Shown here: positions 1 to 6,114 of the stretch, one piece after another
How positions within the stretch are numbered: the first letter of the stretch is position 1
How the letters are laid out: each line of letters starts with the position of its first letter
DNA from: Microbacteriaceae bacterium UBA6152
GTDB lineage: Bacteria; Actinomycetota; Actinomycetes; Actinomycetales; Microbacteriaceae
Length of the DNA stretch: 9,251 bases
Reading direction: 5' to 3'
NCBI GenBank assembly: GCA_002423075.1
Contig: DIUS01000014.1
Coordinates: 1 to 9,251, forward strand
The notes under the pieces: model-generated
Seen by the model: the letters and a program-made list of their open reading frames with translations, nothing else
Database searches by the model: none
What the model was told of the DNA's origin: nothing
Translations under genes and position numbers: made by a program

Positions 1-252
1 GTTGCGGTAGCTGTTGCAGTTGACGAGAGCGGCGAGCTCGGCGTGGGTGGTCTGCTCGGCGATCGCCGCGAGCATCGTCCACGACTCGAAGTGCAGGCCG
101 TCGGGCTCGCCGTAGAGCGGAAAGAAGTGGTCCCAGTTGAAGATCACGTCGACGCCGAGAGCATCGAGCTCGGCGGCGGCGTGCCGAATGCGGTCGTAGG
201 GGCTGTGCTGGGGCCGCAGCTGCACGCCGAGGCGCACGGGTCGAGTCGTCAT
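1..252 (-). CDS. LLM-class (luciferase-like) oxidoreductase, N-terminal part, cut by the window edge
   Basis: The first 84 residues are visible; the rest lies beyond the left edge. They match the start of the bacterial luciferase-like TIM barrel: strand beta-1 as RLGVQLRPQ (7-15), a helix with HAAAELDALGVDVIFNWDHF (24-43), a loop PLYGEPDG, and then the typical FESWTMLAAIAEQT (55-68). In this family such proteins use F420H2 or FMNH2 for hydride transfer or oxygenation. In actinobacteria F420 is common, so an F420-dependent enzyme is an inference; the substrate cannot be told. The ATG at 252-250 lies 5 bases after the amidase stop codon, which suggests co-expression. A GAGGGG stretch sits one base before the ATG, too close for an ideal ribosome binding site. 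A TAGTCT box seven bases upstream could give a separate leaderless transcript. Confidence 0.85.
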   Translation of the reverse strand, partial: MTTRPVRLGVQLRPQHSPYDRIRHAAAELDALGVDVIFNWDHFFPLYGEPDGLHFESWTMLAAIAEQTTHAELAALVNCNSYRN

Positions 253-257
253 GCCCC

Positions 258-1649
258 TCAGACTACGACGGCGGCTGTGCGTCGCCAGGGCGCGGCGGCC
301 TCGAGCTGAGCGGCGACGCTCAGCAGCAGGGCCTCGCCGGCTCCATCGGCGGCGGGATGCGCCACCAGCTGCACCGCGAGAGGCACCTGCGCGCCCTCGT
401 GCCACCCGGCCGGCACCGCAGCGGCTGGCCACCCGAGCAGGTTCCACAGCGCCGCGTAGGGCGCGTAGCCGATGTTGGCGCGCAGGTTCGCGACCCAGCC
501 GCGCTTCGACCACCCGTCAGCGAGGGGGCCCGGCTGGGCGAGGCCGGGGGTGAGGATGACGTCGACGTCAGCCGTGGCTGCCTCGACCTTGACGCGCAGG
601 CGGTCGACGGGCCCGGGCCGCAGCCCGCCGAGGCGCCTCAGTCGGCGACCCGCCCGAACGTGGGCGCGCACGCGCGGCTCGAGATCGCGATCATTCAGCC
701 CCTCGTGCGCCGCGTCGTCGGCGGCGCCGGCGAACCAGCGGGCGAGCACCGGCAGCGGGTCTGCCGGGTACGGGATGCGCAGCTCGACCACCTCGTGGCC
801 GGCGGCCCGCAGGCTCTCGGCTGCGCGATCTGCCGCGGCCTTCCACTGCGGATCGAGCTTCGCGAGCGGGGTCGGGATGCCCGTCGCGAGTCCGACGCGC
901 AACACGCGGTCGGGCACAGCCACCTCGGCGAGCTCGGGGCGCCCGGCCATGACGGAGAGCACGAGCGCAGCATCCGACACGGTGGTCGCGAGCGGGCCGT
1001 TCTCGCTCATGCCGAACCAGCTGTGCGCCCCCATGTCGGCGGGCACCAGCCCCGAGCCGGGCTTGAGCCCGACGAGGCCGCAGTTGGCGGCGGGAATGCG
1101 GATCGACCCCATGCCGTCGGCGGCATGCGCCACGGCGACCATGCCGCTCGCGACAGCGGCGGCCGAGCCGCCCGACGACCCGCCCGACGTGCGCTCAGGG
1201 TGGTGCGGGTTGCGGGTCGTGCCGTAGACCGAGTCGGTCGTGCCGAAGACGCACAGCTCGGGCACGCGCGTGAGGCCGACGACGACCGCCCCCGCGGCCC
1301 GCAGGCGCACGACGACCTCGTGATCGACGGGGCGCGGCTCAGCGCTCGTGGCGGCGCTGCCCTCGCGCATCGGCTCGCCCGCAACGGGAATGTTGTCTTT
1401 GATCGCGATCGGCACGCCCGCCAGCGGGAGGTGCTCGCCGGCGGCAACCCGAGCATCCACCGCAGCGGCCTCGGCGAGCGCCTTCTCGGCGCGCACCAGC
1501 TGGAACGCACCGAGTGCGGGGTCGAGGGCCTCGATGCGGGACAGCGCAGCCCGGGTCTCGTCGACCGCGGTCGTCGTGCCAGCCCGCACCGCGGCGGCGG
1601 TCTCGACAGCAGTGGCGAGGGTGGTGTGCACGTCGTCGGGCGAGCTCAT
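258..1649 (-). CDS. Amidase signature family enzyme
   Basis: The 463-residue protein has the full amidase-signature core. The Ser-cisSer-Lys triad can be read directly: Lys84 in AIKDN, the cis-Ser 158 in the GGSSGG glycine/serine run (156-161), and the nucleophile Ser182 in GSIRIP. The spacings (74 and 24 residues) match those known for fatty acid amide hydrolase (75 and 24). Such enzymes hydrolyse amides to acid and ammonia in the cytosol; no signal peptide or membrane segment is seen. Substrate is unknown. GatA, the glutaminyl-tRNA amidotransferase subunit, is less likely because no gatB or gatC is adjacent and the length and C-terminus fit stand-alone amidases. The ATG follows AGGGT with a 6-base spacer, and the same bases form TAGGGT, a possible leaderless -10 box. 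It lies 38 bases downstream of ffh and 5 bases upstream of the oxidoreductase gene. Confidence 0.9.
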   Translation of the reverse strand: MSSPDDVHTTLATAVETAAAVRAGTTTAVDETRAALSRIEALDPALGAFQLVRAEKALAEAAAVDARVAAGEHLPLAGVPIAIKDNIPVAGEPMREGSAATSAEPRPVDHEVVVRLRAAGAVVVGLTRVPELCVFGTTDSVYGTTRNPHHPERTSGGSSGGSAAAVASGMVAVAHAADGMGSIRIPAANCGLVGLKPGSGLVPADMGAHSWFGMSENGPLATTVSDAALVLSVMAGRPELAEVAVPDRVLRVGLATGIPTPLAKLDPQWKAAADRAAESLRAAGHEVVELRIPYPADPLPVLARWFAGAADDAAHEGLNDRDLEPRVRAHVRAGRRLRRLGGLRPGPVDRLRVKVEAATADVDVILTPGLAQPGPLADGWSKRGWVANLRANIGYAPYAALWNLLGWPAAAVPAGWHEGAQVPLAVQLVAHPAADGAGEALLLSVAAQLEAAAPWRRTAAVVV

Positions 1650-1655
1650 GGCATC

Positions 1656-1661
1656 ACCCTA
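1656..1661 (-). promoter_or_regulatory. Candidate -10 box for the amidase gene (TAGGGT)
   Basis: TAGGGT on the minus strand ends 6 bases before the amidase ATG, the spacing expected when transcription starts at or next to the start codon. The TAG is in frame with the ATG, so translation cannot begin upstream of it. The same bases could also act as a Shine-Dalgarno sequence (AGGGT) on a longer ffh transcript. The two readings cannot be separated from sequence alone. Confidence 0.4.
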
Positions 1662-1687
1662 CGACGCGGGCCGCCGCGCATCGGGCC

Positions 1688-3277
1688 TCAGCGGCCGAGG
1701 AACTTCTGCAGCGCCGCGAGCTCGTCGGCCGTCGGCTGCTTGTCACCTGCCGGCGCTGCACCGCCCAGCCCGAAACCGCTGCCGGATGCGCCCGATGGCG
1801 CCGGACGCACGCCCTGCGCGCGAGCAGCCTCTTCGGCCGCGCGCTTGGCCGGGTTGCCCGACTTCGAGGCGCTCTTGCCCTTCTTCTTGGCCGCGGCCTT
1901 GCGCATCGAAGCGGCGCCGCCGCCCCCGCCCATGCCGGGCATCGGACCCATGCCGGGAATCTGCGGCATACCGCCCTTCGCCATGGTCTTCATCATCTTG
2001 GCCGCCTGCTCGAAGCGCGAGACGAGGGCGTTGACCTCGGTGACGGTCGTGCCCGAGCCCTTCGCAATGCGCAGGCGGCGCGAACCGTTGAGCAGCTTGG
2101 GCACGCGGCGCTCGGCGGGTGTCATCGACTGGATGATCGCCTCGGTGCGCACGATCTCGCCCTCGTCGAAGTTGTCGAGCTGCTCGCGCATGCCGCGAGC
2201 GCCCGGCAGCATGCCGAGCATGCCCTTGATCGAGCCCATGTTCTTGAGCTGCTGCATCTGGGCGAGAAAATCTTCGAGCGTGAAGCTGTCGGTCGCGAAC
2301 TTCTCAGCCGTCGCGCGCGCCTCGTCTTCGGTGAACGACTTCTGCGCCTGCTCGATGAGGGTGAGGATGTCGCCGAGGTCGAGAATGCGGCTCGCCATGC
2401 GGTCGGGGTAGAAGGGCTCGAAGTCGTCGAGGCCCTCACCCGTCGAGGCGAACATGATCGGCCGGCCCGTGATGCTCGCGACGCTGAGCGCGGCACCGCC
2501 GCGCGCGTCGCCATCCAGCTTCGAAAGAACGACGCCCGTGAAGTCGACGCCCTCTTGGAAGGCCTTGGCGGTCGACACGGCGTCTTGACCGATCATCGCG
2601 TCGATGACGAACAGCACCTCGTCGGGGTCGACGGCCTTGCGGATGTCGGCCGCCTGCTTCATGAGTTCGGCATCGACGCCGAGACGCCCGGCGGTGTCGA
2701 CGATGACGACGTCGTGCAGCGCGGTCTTGGCGTGCTTCAGCGCGTCTTTCGCGACCTTCACCGGGTCGCCTTTGCCGTTGCCGGGCTCGGGCGCGAACAC
2801 CGCCACCCCGGCCTGCTCGGCGACGACCTGCAGCTGCTGCACGGCGTTCGGACGCTGCAGGTCGGCGGCGACGAGCAGCGGAGTGTGGCCATCCGCCTTC
2901 AGCCACTTGGCGAGCTTGCCCGCGAGAGTCGTCTTTCCGGCACCCTGCAAGCCCGCGAGCATGATCACGGTCGGCGGGTTCTTGGCGAACTCGAGCCGAC
3001 GCTGCTGGCCGCCGAGAATCGTGATGAGCTCGTCGTTGACGATCTGCACGACCTGCTGCGCGGGGTTGAGCGCCTTGTTGACCTCGTCGCCGAGAGCGCG
3101 CTCGCGCACCGCCGCCGTGAAGTCTTTGACGACCGGCAAGGCGACGTCGGCGTCGAGCAGGGCGCGGCGGATCTCGCGCACCGTGCCGTCGACATCGGCC
3201 GGGCTGAGCTTGCCCTTCGTACGCAGAGCGCTGAAGGTCGCGGTAAGCCGATCAGAGAGAGTGCCGAACGTCGCCAT
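1688..3277 (-). CDS. ffh: Signal recognition particle protein Ffh (SRP54)
   Basis: Ffh binds signal peptides of nascent membrane and secretory proteins together with SRP RNA and delivers ribosomes to FtsY. The 529-residue protein has an N domain (about 1-95), then the SRP GTPase motifs: G1 GLQGAGKTT (109-117), DLQRPNA (139-145), DTAGR (194-198), SKLDG (252-256) and the closing ASTGEG (277-282). The M domain follows, with a methionine-rich finger loop around 341-363 and the RNA-binding stretch RRLRIAKGSGT (400-410). The C-terminal tail is unusual in composition: a Pro/Met/Gly run (436-454), then a Lys/Ala-rich part; it makes the protein longer than E. coli Ffh (about 450). The start is fixed by an in-frame TAG five codons upstream that is part of a TAGAAT box. 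The amidase gene follows after 38 bases on the same strand. Confidence 0.97.
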   Translation of the reverse strand: MATFGTLSDRLTATFSALRTKGKLSPADVDGTVREIRRALLDADVALPVVKDFTAAVRERALGDEVNKALNPAQQVVQIVNDELITILGGQQRRLEFAKNPPTVIMLAGLQGAGKTTLAGKLAKWLKADGHTPLLVAADLQRPNAVQQLQVVAEQAGVAVFAPEPGNGKGDPVKVAKDALKHAKTALHDVVIVDTAGRLGVDAELMKQAADIRKAVDPDEVLFVIDAMIGQDAVSTAKAFQEGVDFTGVVLSKLDGDARGGAALSVASITGRPIMFASTGEGLDDFEPFYPDRMASRILDLGDILTLIEQAQKSFTEDEARATAEKFATDSFTLEDFLAQMQQLKNMGSIKGMLGMLPGARGMREQLDNFDEGEIVRTEAIIQSMTPAERRVPKLLNGSRRLRIAKGSGTTVTEVNALVSRFEQAAKMMKTMAKGGMPQIPGMGPMPGMGGGGGAASMRKAAAKKKGKSASKSGNPAKRAAEEAARAQGVRPAPSGASGSGFGLGGAAPAGDKQPTADELAALQKFLGR

Positions 3278-3286
3278 AGTGGCCCC

Positions 3287-3292
3287 ATTCTA
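3287..3292 (-). promoter_or_regulatory. Candidate -10 box for ffh (TAGAAT)
   Basis: TAGAAT on the minus strand is a good match to the actinobacterial housekeeping -10 consensus TANNNT. It ends 9 bases before the ffh ATG, so transcription would begin about three bases before the start codon, leaving almost no leader. No clear -35 hexamer is seen at 16-18 bases upstream. No Shine-Dalgarno-like sequence other than GGGG precedes the ATG. Confidence 0.5.
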
Positions 3293-3339
3293 GGCGGGGC
3301 GGTCTGGTTGACTGGGGCTCGCCCGCTCCCCATCGCCCC

Positions 3340-3345
3340 AGGAGG
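3340..3345 (+). promoter_or_regulatory. Ribosome binding site AGGAGG of the gamma-carbonic-anhydrase-like gene
   Basis: A perfect AGGAGG lies 4 bases before the ATG at 3350. It decides the start: the reading frame is open far upstream (from 1514) opposite ffh, but only this ATG has a ribosome binding site and begins the family's conserved sequence. This is the strongest Shine-Dalgarno sequence in the window. Confidence 0.85.
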
Positions 3346-3349
3346 CACC

Positions 3350-3859
3350 ATGCGACGCGCGATCTTCGGCCATGAACCCCACGTGGATGCTGATGCTTGG
3401 GTGGCACCGAACGCGACGCTCATCGGGCAGGTGCGCATCCACCCGCGCGCTTCGGTGTTCTACGGAGCGGTGCTGCGCGGCGACCGCGACATCATCGAGC
3501 TCGGCGAAGGCTCGAACCTGCAAGACAACGTGACCGTGCACGGCGACCCGGGCAAGCCGACGATTGTCGGCCGCGGTGTCAGTGTCGGCCACAACGCCAT
3601 GCTGCACGGTTGCACGATCGAAGACGACTGCCTCATCGGCATGAGCGCGACCGTGCTCAACGGGGCAGTGATCGGCGCTGAGTCGCTCGTCGCCGCGGGA
3701 GCGGTCGTACTCGAAGGCACCGTCGTGCCGCCTCGGTCGCTCGTGGCCGGCGTGCCCGCGAAGGTGCGGCGCGAGCTGACCGACGACGAGGTGGCGGGCA
3801 TCCGTCGCAATGCCGAGACGTACCTCATGCTGTCGGCCGAGCACGCCGCGCTCGACTAG
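3350..3859 (+). CDS. Gamma-carbonic-anhydrase-family protein (left-handed beta-helix hexapeptide protein)
   Basis: The 169-residue protein is built of hexapeptide repeats that form a left-handed beta helix, normally a trimer with metal sites between subunits. The three zinc-ligand histidines of the family are present: His64 (in NVTVHG), His81 (in VGHN) and His86 (in MLHG). Arg43, Asp45, Gln58 and Asp59 of the active-site region are also kept (VLRGDRD, NLQDN). The length and the 64-to-81 ligand spacing place it with the short YrdA/CaiE/PaaY type, in which the loop carrying the proton-shuttle glutamate of archaeal Cam is missing. Carbonic anhydrase activity is therefore possible but unproven. 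It is cytosolic. It is transcribed away from ffh and towards the 3' end of ftsY, the only complete plus-strand gene here. No convincing -10 box is seen; a TTGACT at 3308-3313 could be a -35 element. Confidence 0.93.
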   Translation: MRRAIFGHEPHVDADAWVAPNATLIGQVRIHPRASVFYGAVLRGDRDIIELGEGSNLQDNVTVHGDPGKPTIVGRGVSVGHNAMLHGCTIEDDCLIGMSATVLNGAVIGAESLVAAGAVVLEGTVVPPRSLVAGVPAKVRRELTDDEVAGIRRNAETYLMLSAEHAALD

Positions 3860-3908
3860 ACACCTTCGGCTCCAGATCTGGGCCAGAAGGGCGCGTCTCC
3901 AACGCCGA

Positions 3909-3925
3909 TGCGCCGTTGTGGCGCA
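3909..3925. terminator. Small perfect hairpin between two converging genes, weak terminator candidate
   Basis: TGCGCC and GGCGCA form a 6-bp stem with a 5-base loop, midway between the stop codons of the carbonic-anhydrase-like gene and ftsY. The position suits a shared terminator for convergent genes. No run of T follows on either strand, so it is not a classical intrinsic terminator; actinobacterial terminators often lack the run. A second 5-bp stem (ACTGC/GCAGT, 3928-3947) lies beside it and overlaps the ftsY stop codon. Confidence 0.35.
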
Positions 3926-3946
3926 GAACTGCAAAAGTAGCCGCAG

Positions 3947-4816
3947 TCAGGGCACCAGGCTCGCGGCGAAGACGTGCGGGGTGAAGCCGGTCAGGTCGCC
4001 GATGCCCTCGCCCTGGCCGATGAGCTTGATCGGGATGCCCGTCTGCTGCTGCACGCGCAGCACGAAGCCGCCCTTGGCCGAGCCGTCGAGTTTCGTGACG
4101 ACGAGACCCGTGACGCCAGCGCTCTCGATGAACGCCTCGGCCTGCGCGAGGCCGTTCTGGCCCGTCGTGCCGTCGAGCACGAGCAGCACTTCGGCGATCG
4201 GGGCGAGCTTCTCGATGACGCGCGTCACCTTGCCCAGCTCGTCCATGAGCCCTGCCTTGGTCTGCAGGCGGCCCGCGGTGTCGATGATCGCGATGTCGAT
4301 GTTGTTGTCAATCGCGAACTGCACCGTTTGGTACGCCACGCTCGCCGGGTCTTGCCCCTGATGCTGCGGCCGCACGACCTGCGCGCCGGCGCGCTCGGCC
4401 CACGTCGCGAGCTGGTCGACCGCCGCCGCTCGGAACGTGTCAGCCGCACCGACGACGACCGTGCGCCCGTATCCGGTCAAGAATTTCGCGAACTTGCCGA
4501 TCGTGGTCGTCTTGCCCACGCCATTGACGCCCACGACGAGCACGACCGCCGGGCGGTTGCTGAGGGTGAGGGTCGGGTCGTGAGCGGCCAGACGCTCTTC
4601 GAGCGACTCGCGCAGCATGCGCTTGAGGTCGCGCGGGTCGGTGGTCTTGAACTTCGCGACGCTGGCACGCAGCTCGTCGAGCACCTGCTCGGTGATGTCC
4701 GGCCCGAAATCGGCGCCCAGCAGGGCGGTCTCGAGGTCGTCCCAGGTGTCGTCGTCGATGGTCGGGCTCGCGAACAGCCCGCGCAGCGCGCCCCCGAGTC
4801 TCCACCCCTCAGCCAT
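3947..4816 (-). CDS. ftsY: Signal recognition particle receptor FtsY
   Basis: FtsY is the membrane-associated GTPase that pairs with Ffh and hands ribosome-nascent-chain complexes to the Sec translocon. The 289 residues hold only the NG core: N domain (about 1-85, with the typical DLETALLGADFGPD at 27-40), G1 GVNGVGKTT (96-104), DTFRAAA (126-132), DTAGR (179-183), TKLDG (241-245) and GQGEG (267-271). The acidic A domain of E. coli FtsY is absent; binding to the membrane would rely on the short basic N-terminal helix (residues 1-15, WRLGGALRGLF). The ATG has a TAG four codons upstream in frame, so the protein cannot be longer. GGAGG lies only one base before the ATG, while TAGGCT six bases upstream suggests a leaderless transcript. 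It is not confused with Ffh because it lacks an M domain. Confidence 0.96.
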   Translation of the reverse strand: MAEGWRLGGALRGLFASPTIDDDTWDDLETALLGADFGPDITEQVLDELRASVAKFKTTDPRDLKRMLRESLEERLAAHDPTLTLSNRPAVVLVVGVNGVGKTTTIGKFAKFLTGYGRTVVVGAADTFRAAAVDQLATWAERAGAQVVRPQHQGQDPASVAYQTVQFAIDNNIDIAIIDTAGRLQTKAGLMDELGKVTRVIEKLAPIAEVLLVLDGTTGQNGLAQAEAFIESAGVTGLVVTKLDGSAKGGFVLRVQQQTGIPIKLIGQGEGIGDLTGFTPHVFAASLVP

Positions 4817-4822
4817 GCCTCC

Positions 4823-4828
4823 AGCCTA
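4823..4828 (-). promoter_or_regulatory. Candidate -10 box for ftsY (TAGGCT)
   Basis: TAGGCT on the minus strand ends exactly 6 bases before the ftsY ATG, and its TAG is in frame. This is the geometry of a leaderless promoter. A GGAGG is also present between box and ATG, but it is one base from the start codon, too close for normal Shine-Dalgarno use. No clear -35 element is seen. Confidence 0.45.
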
Positions 4829-4922
4829 GTTGCGCACCCCCGGGCACTCATCCCGTTGTGCTGGGGGCGCTCGCCACGCCCGCGCAGACCTCAATCGCCC
4901 ACGCTGACCTCCCCCGCACCCA

Positions 4923-4980
4923 CGCTGTCGTCAGTTTGCGTCGCAATCAGCCCGTCATGCGACGCAAACTGACGACAGCG
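4923..4980. repeat. Perfect 23-bp palindrome with 12-base loop (REP-like element)
   Basis: The arms 4923-4945 and 4958-4980 are exact reverse complements, separated by 12 bases. The core of the left arm reads GTCGTCAGTTTGCGTCGC. The palindrome begins 3 bases past the stop codon of the DUF559 gene and ends about 107 bases before ftsY. No T run follows on either strand. A diverged copy lies at 6018-6070 on the other side of the same gene. It could act as a terminator between the DUF559 gene and ftsY, as a protein or nuclease target, or as one of a dispersed family of palindromes. Confidence 0.9.
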
Positions 4981-4983
4981 CGA

Positions 4984-5961
4984 TCATGGAAGCAGCGGTC
5001 GCACGGGACGCCGTCGCCAGCCGCGTCTCGGGCGCCAACCGCGCTCGCGCAGACGACTCTCCACCCGGTGCGTGAACTCGTTGGGATGCTCGAAGAGGTC
5101 GAGCTTGGTCGCACGCACGGCGTCCCACCCGCTGTCGCGATAGCGCTCGAAACGACGCAGATCGTGGGCGAATTGACGGGCATCAGTTCTGTGGTGGTCG
5201 CCCTCATACTCGACCAGCACGCGGAAGTCGGGCCATGCCAGGTCGGGTGTCGCCGTCCAGCCCTGTGCCTCGATGGTGTGTCCCACGGTCGGCGTAGGAA
5301 GTCCAGCGCGAGAAATCGTGAGTCTCATGAGCGACTCGGGTCGAGAACGTGCCCCGACCACCGAGAGTGCCCACGCTCGAGCAGCACGTGCTGAACCCGG
5401 GCGCCCTTCGGCGAGCACCGCGCTCACGTCGATCGATCGGCCTGCCGCCGCGGATTGGGTTCGCAGCGCATCTGCGACAGGGACGAGGTCATCCACCGAC
5501 AAGACGCTCGACAGTGTCGCGAATAGCCACGCCTCAGTCAGCACCGGGACAAAGCGCTGCTCACCGGTCGTCGCCAGGACGACCGGCAACAGCTCGATCG
5601 CCTCCGACGTCATGCGGTACGCGTGACCCATCACGCCCGCCAGGCGCGGCGCGCGATCGGGATGCCGCACGGTGACATGCACCACCTCGTGGGTGGCAGT
5701 GCTGGGGAGGGGCAGCTGGCGGAGCACCGCGCCGGTGGTGTGGGAGAAGCCGAAGTCGGGCATGCCCTGACGCACCGACAGCGCGACCGCTCGTGACACG
5801 ACATCGTCGAGCGGAAAGCCTGCGGCGACGACGCCGCGGTACGGGCGGTCTACGTCTGCCCGGCGTGCGCGCTCGGCGCTGACGCCGAGTTCACCAAGGC
5901 GCGCCACGGAAGCGACGTCATGGAGCAGTTCGAGGGGCAGAGGTCGGGGTGTTCTGGGCAT
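4984..5961 (-). CDS. DUF559 (Vsr-like, PD-(D/E)XK) domain protein with AbiEi-like N-terminal region
   Basis: The 325-residue protein (starting MPRTPRPLPLEL) has two parts. Residues 1-200 resemble the N-terminal region found on many actinobacterial DUF559 proteins and on AbiEi-type antitoxins: a small helical region, then GFSHTTGAVLRQLPLP (71-86). Residues 205-310 fit the DUF559 fold, related to very-short-patch-repair endonucleases: Glu209 (RPESLMR), Asp240 (TPDLAW), Glu251 and Glu253 (VLVEYEGDHHR) and a late basic stretch (RATKLDL). The acidic residues of a PD-(D/E)XK nuclease are thus kept, but activity and target are unknown. The C-terminus is Arg-rich. No methylase or AbiEii-type toxin gene is adjacent. 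The frame continues upstream to a TTG at 6060, but that would run translation through a palindrome; the ATG at 5961 is preferred, although its GAGCG is a poor ribosome binding site. Palindromes flank both ends. Confidence 0.82.
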   Translation of the reverse strand: MPRTPRPLPLELLHDVASVARLGELGVSAERARRADVDRPYRGVVAAGFPLDDVVSRAVALSVRQGMPDFGFSHTTGAVLRQLPLPSTATHEVVHVTVRHPDRAPRLAGVMGHAYRMTSEAIELLPVVLATTGEQRFVPVLTEAWLFATLSSVLSVDDLVPVADALRTQSAAAGRSIDVSAVLAEGRPGSARAARAWALSVVGARSRPESLMRLTISRAGLPTPTVGHTIEAQGWTATPDLAWPDFRVLVEYEGDHHRTDARQFAHDLRRFERYRDSGWDAVRATKLDLFEHPNEFTHRVESRLRERGWRPRRGWRRRPVRPLLP

Positions 5962-5983
5962 GCGCTCAGGATGCGCGGTGCCA

Positions 5984-5998
5984 GCGGAGACCCTCCGC
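5984..5998. repeat. Short hairpin in the leader of the DUF559 gene
   Basis: GCGGAG and CTCCGC make a 6-bp stem with a 3-base loop, 22 bases upstream of the preferred ATG. On the minus strand the first arm holds GGAGG, the only strong Shine-Dalgarno-like sequence here, but it is too far from the ATG to serve it. It could shape the mRNA leader. Chance occurrence is also possible in DNA this rich in G and C. Confidence 0.35.
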
Positions 5999-6017
5999 GA
6001 GCATCCGTATGCTGCGT

Positions 6018-6070
6018 TGTCGTCAGTTAACGTCGCAACTGGTGAGGAGAAGCGACGCAAAGTGGCGACA
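6018..6070. repeat. Degenerate copy of the REP-like palindrome, upstream of the DUF559 gene
   Basis: The left arm 6018-6036 and right arm 6052-6070 pair at 15 of 19 positions, one further position being a G-T wobble, with a 15-base loop. The left arm differs from that of the perfect palindrome at 4923-4980 by only two bases (AA for TG in the middle), and the right arm keeps GCGACGCAAA. The two elements are therefore clearly related, with this one decayed or functionally different. It lies 56 bases upstream of the DUF559 start codon, inside the 153-base gap to the DUF3039 gene. Confidence 0.75.
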
Positions 6071-6114
6071 CCCGTGGGGTGAAGCGGGATGGCGCACGAA
6101 GCGGAGCGAGGGGG

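Noticed and set aside
258..1649. GatA subunit of the aspartyl/glutamyl-tRNA amidotransferase
   Set aside because: The triad is shared by all amidase-signature enzymes, but gatB and gatC are absent and the neighbour is an oxidoreductase gene, so a stand-alone amidase is the safer call.
357..2411. A 684-codon open frame on the plus strand opposite the amidase and ffh genes
   Set aside because: Its translation is Arg/His/Ala-rich without any recognisable domain, it runs across two well-supported minus-strand genes, and long open antisense frames are normal in DNA with this codon bias.
1514..3349. A long in-frame upstream extension of the carbonic-anhydrase-like gene
   Set aside because: It lies opposite ffh, has no family similarity, and the AGGAGG plus ATG at 3350 marks the real start of the conserved protein.
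4898..4927. Direct repeat of CCCACGCTG 21 bases apart beside the perfect palindrome
   Set aside because: It is only nine bases long, occurs in low-complexity C-rich DNA and is not repeated on the other side of the DUF559 gene, so it is not credible as a target-site duplication.
5962..6060. 33-residue N-terminal extension of the DUF559 protein starting at a TTG
   Set aside because: It would translate half of the degenerate palindrome, has no ribosome binding site, and resembles no known N-terminus; the ATG at 5961 starts the recognisable part.
4923..6070. A classical insertion sequence formed by the two palindromes and the enclosed gene
   Set aside because: The enclosed protein has no transposase motifs (no DDE or HUH), each end is itself a palindrome rather than one half of a terminal inverted repeat, and no target duplication is seen.
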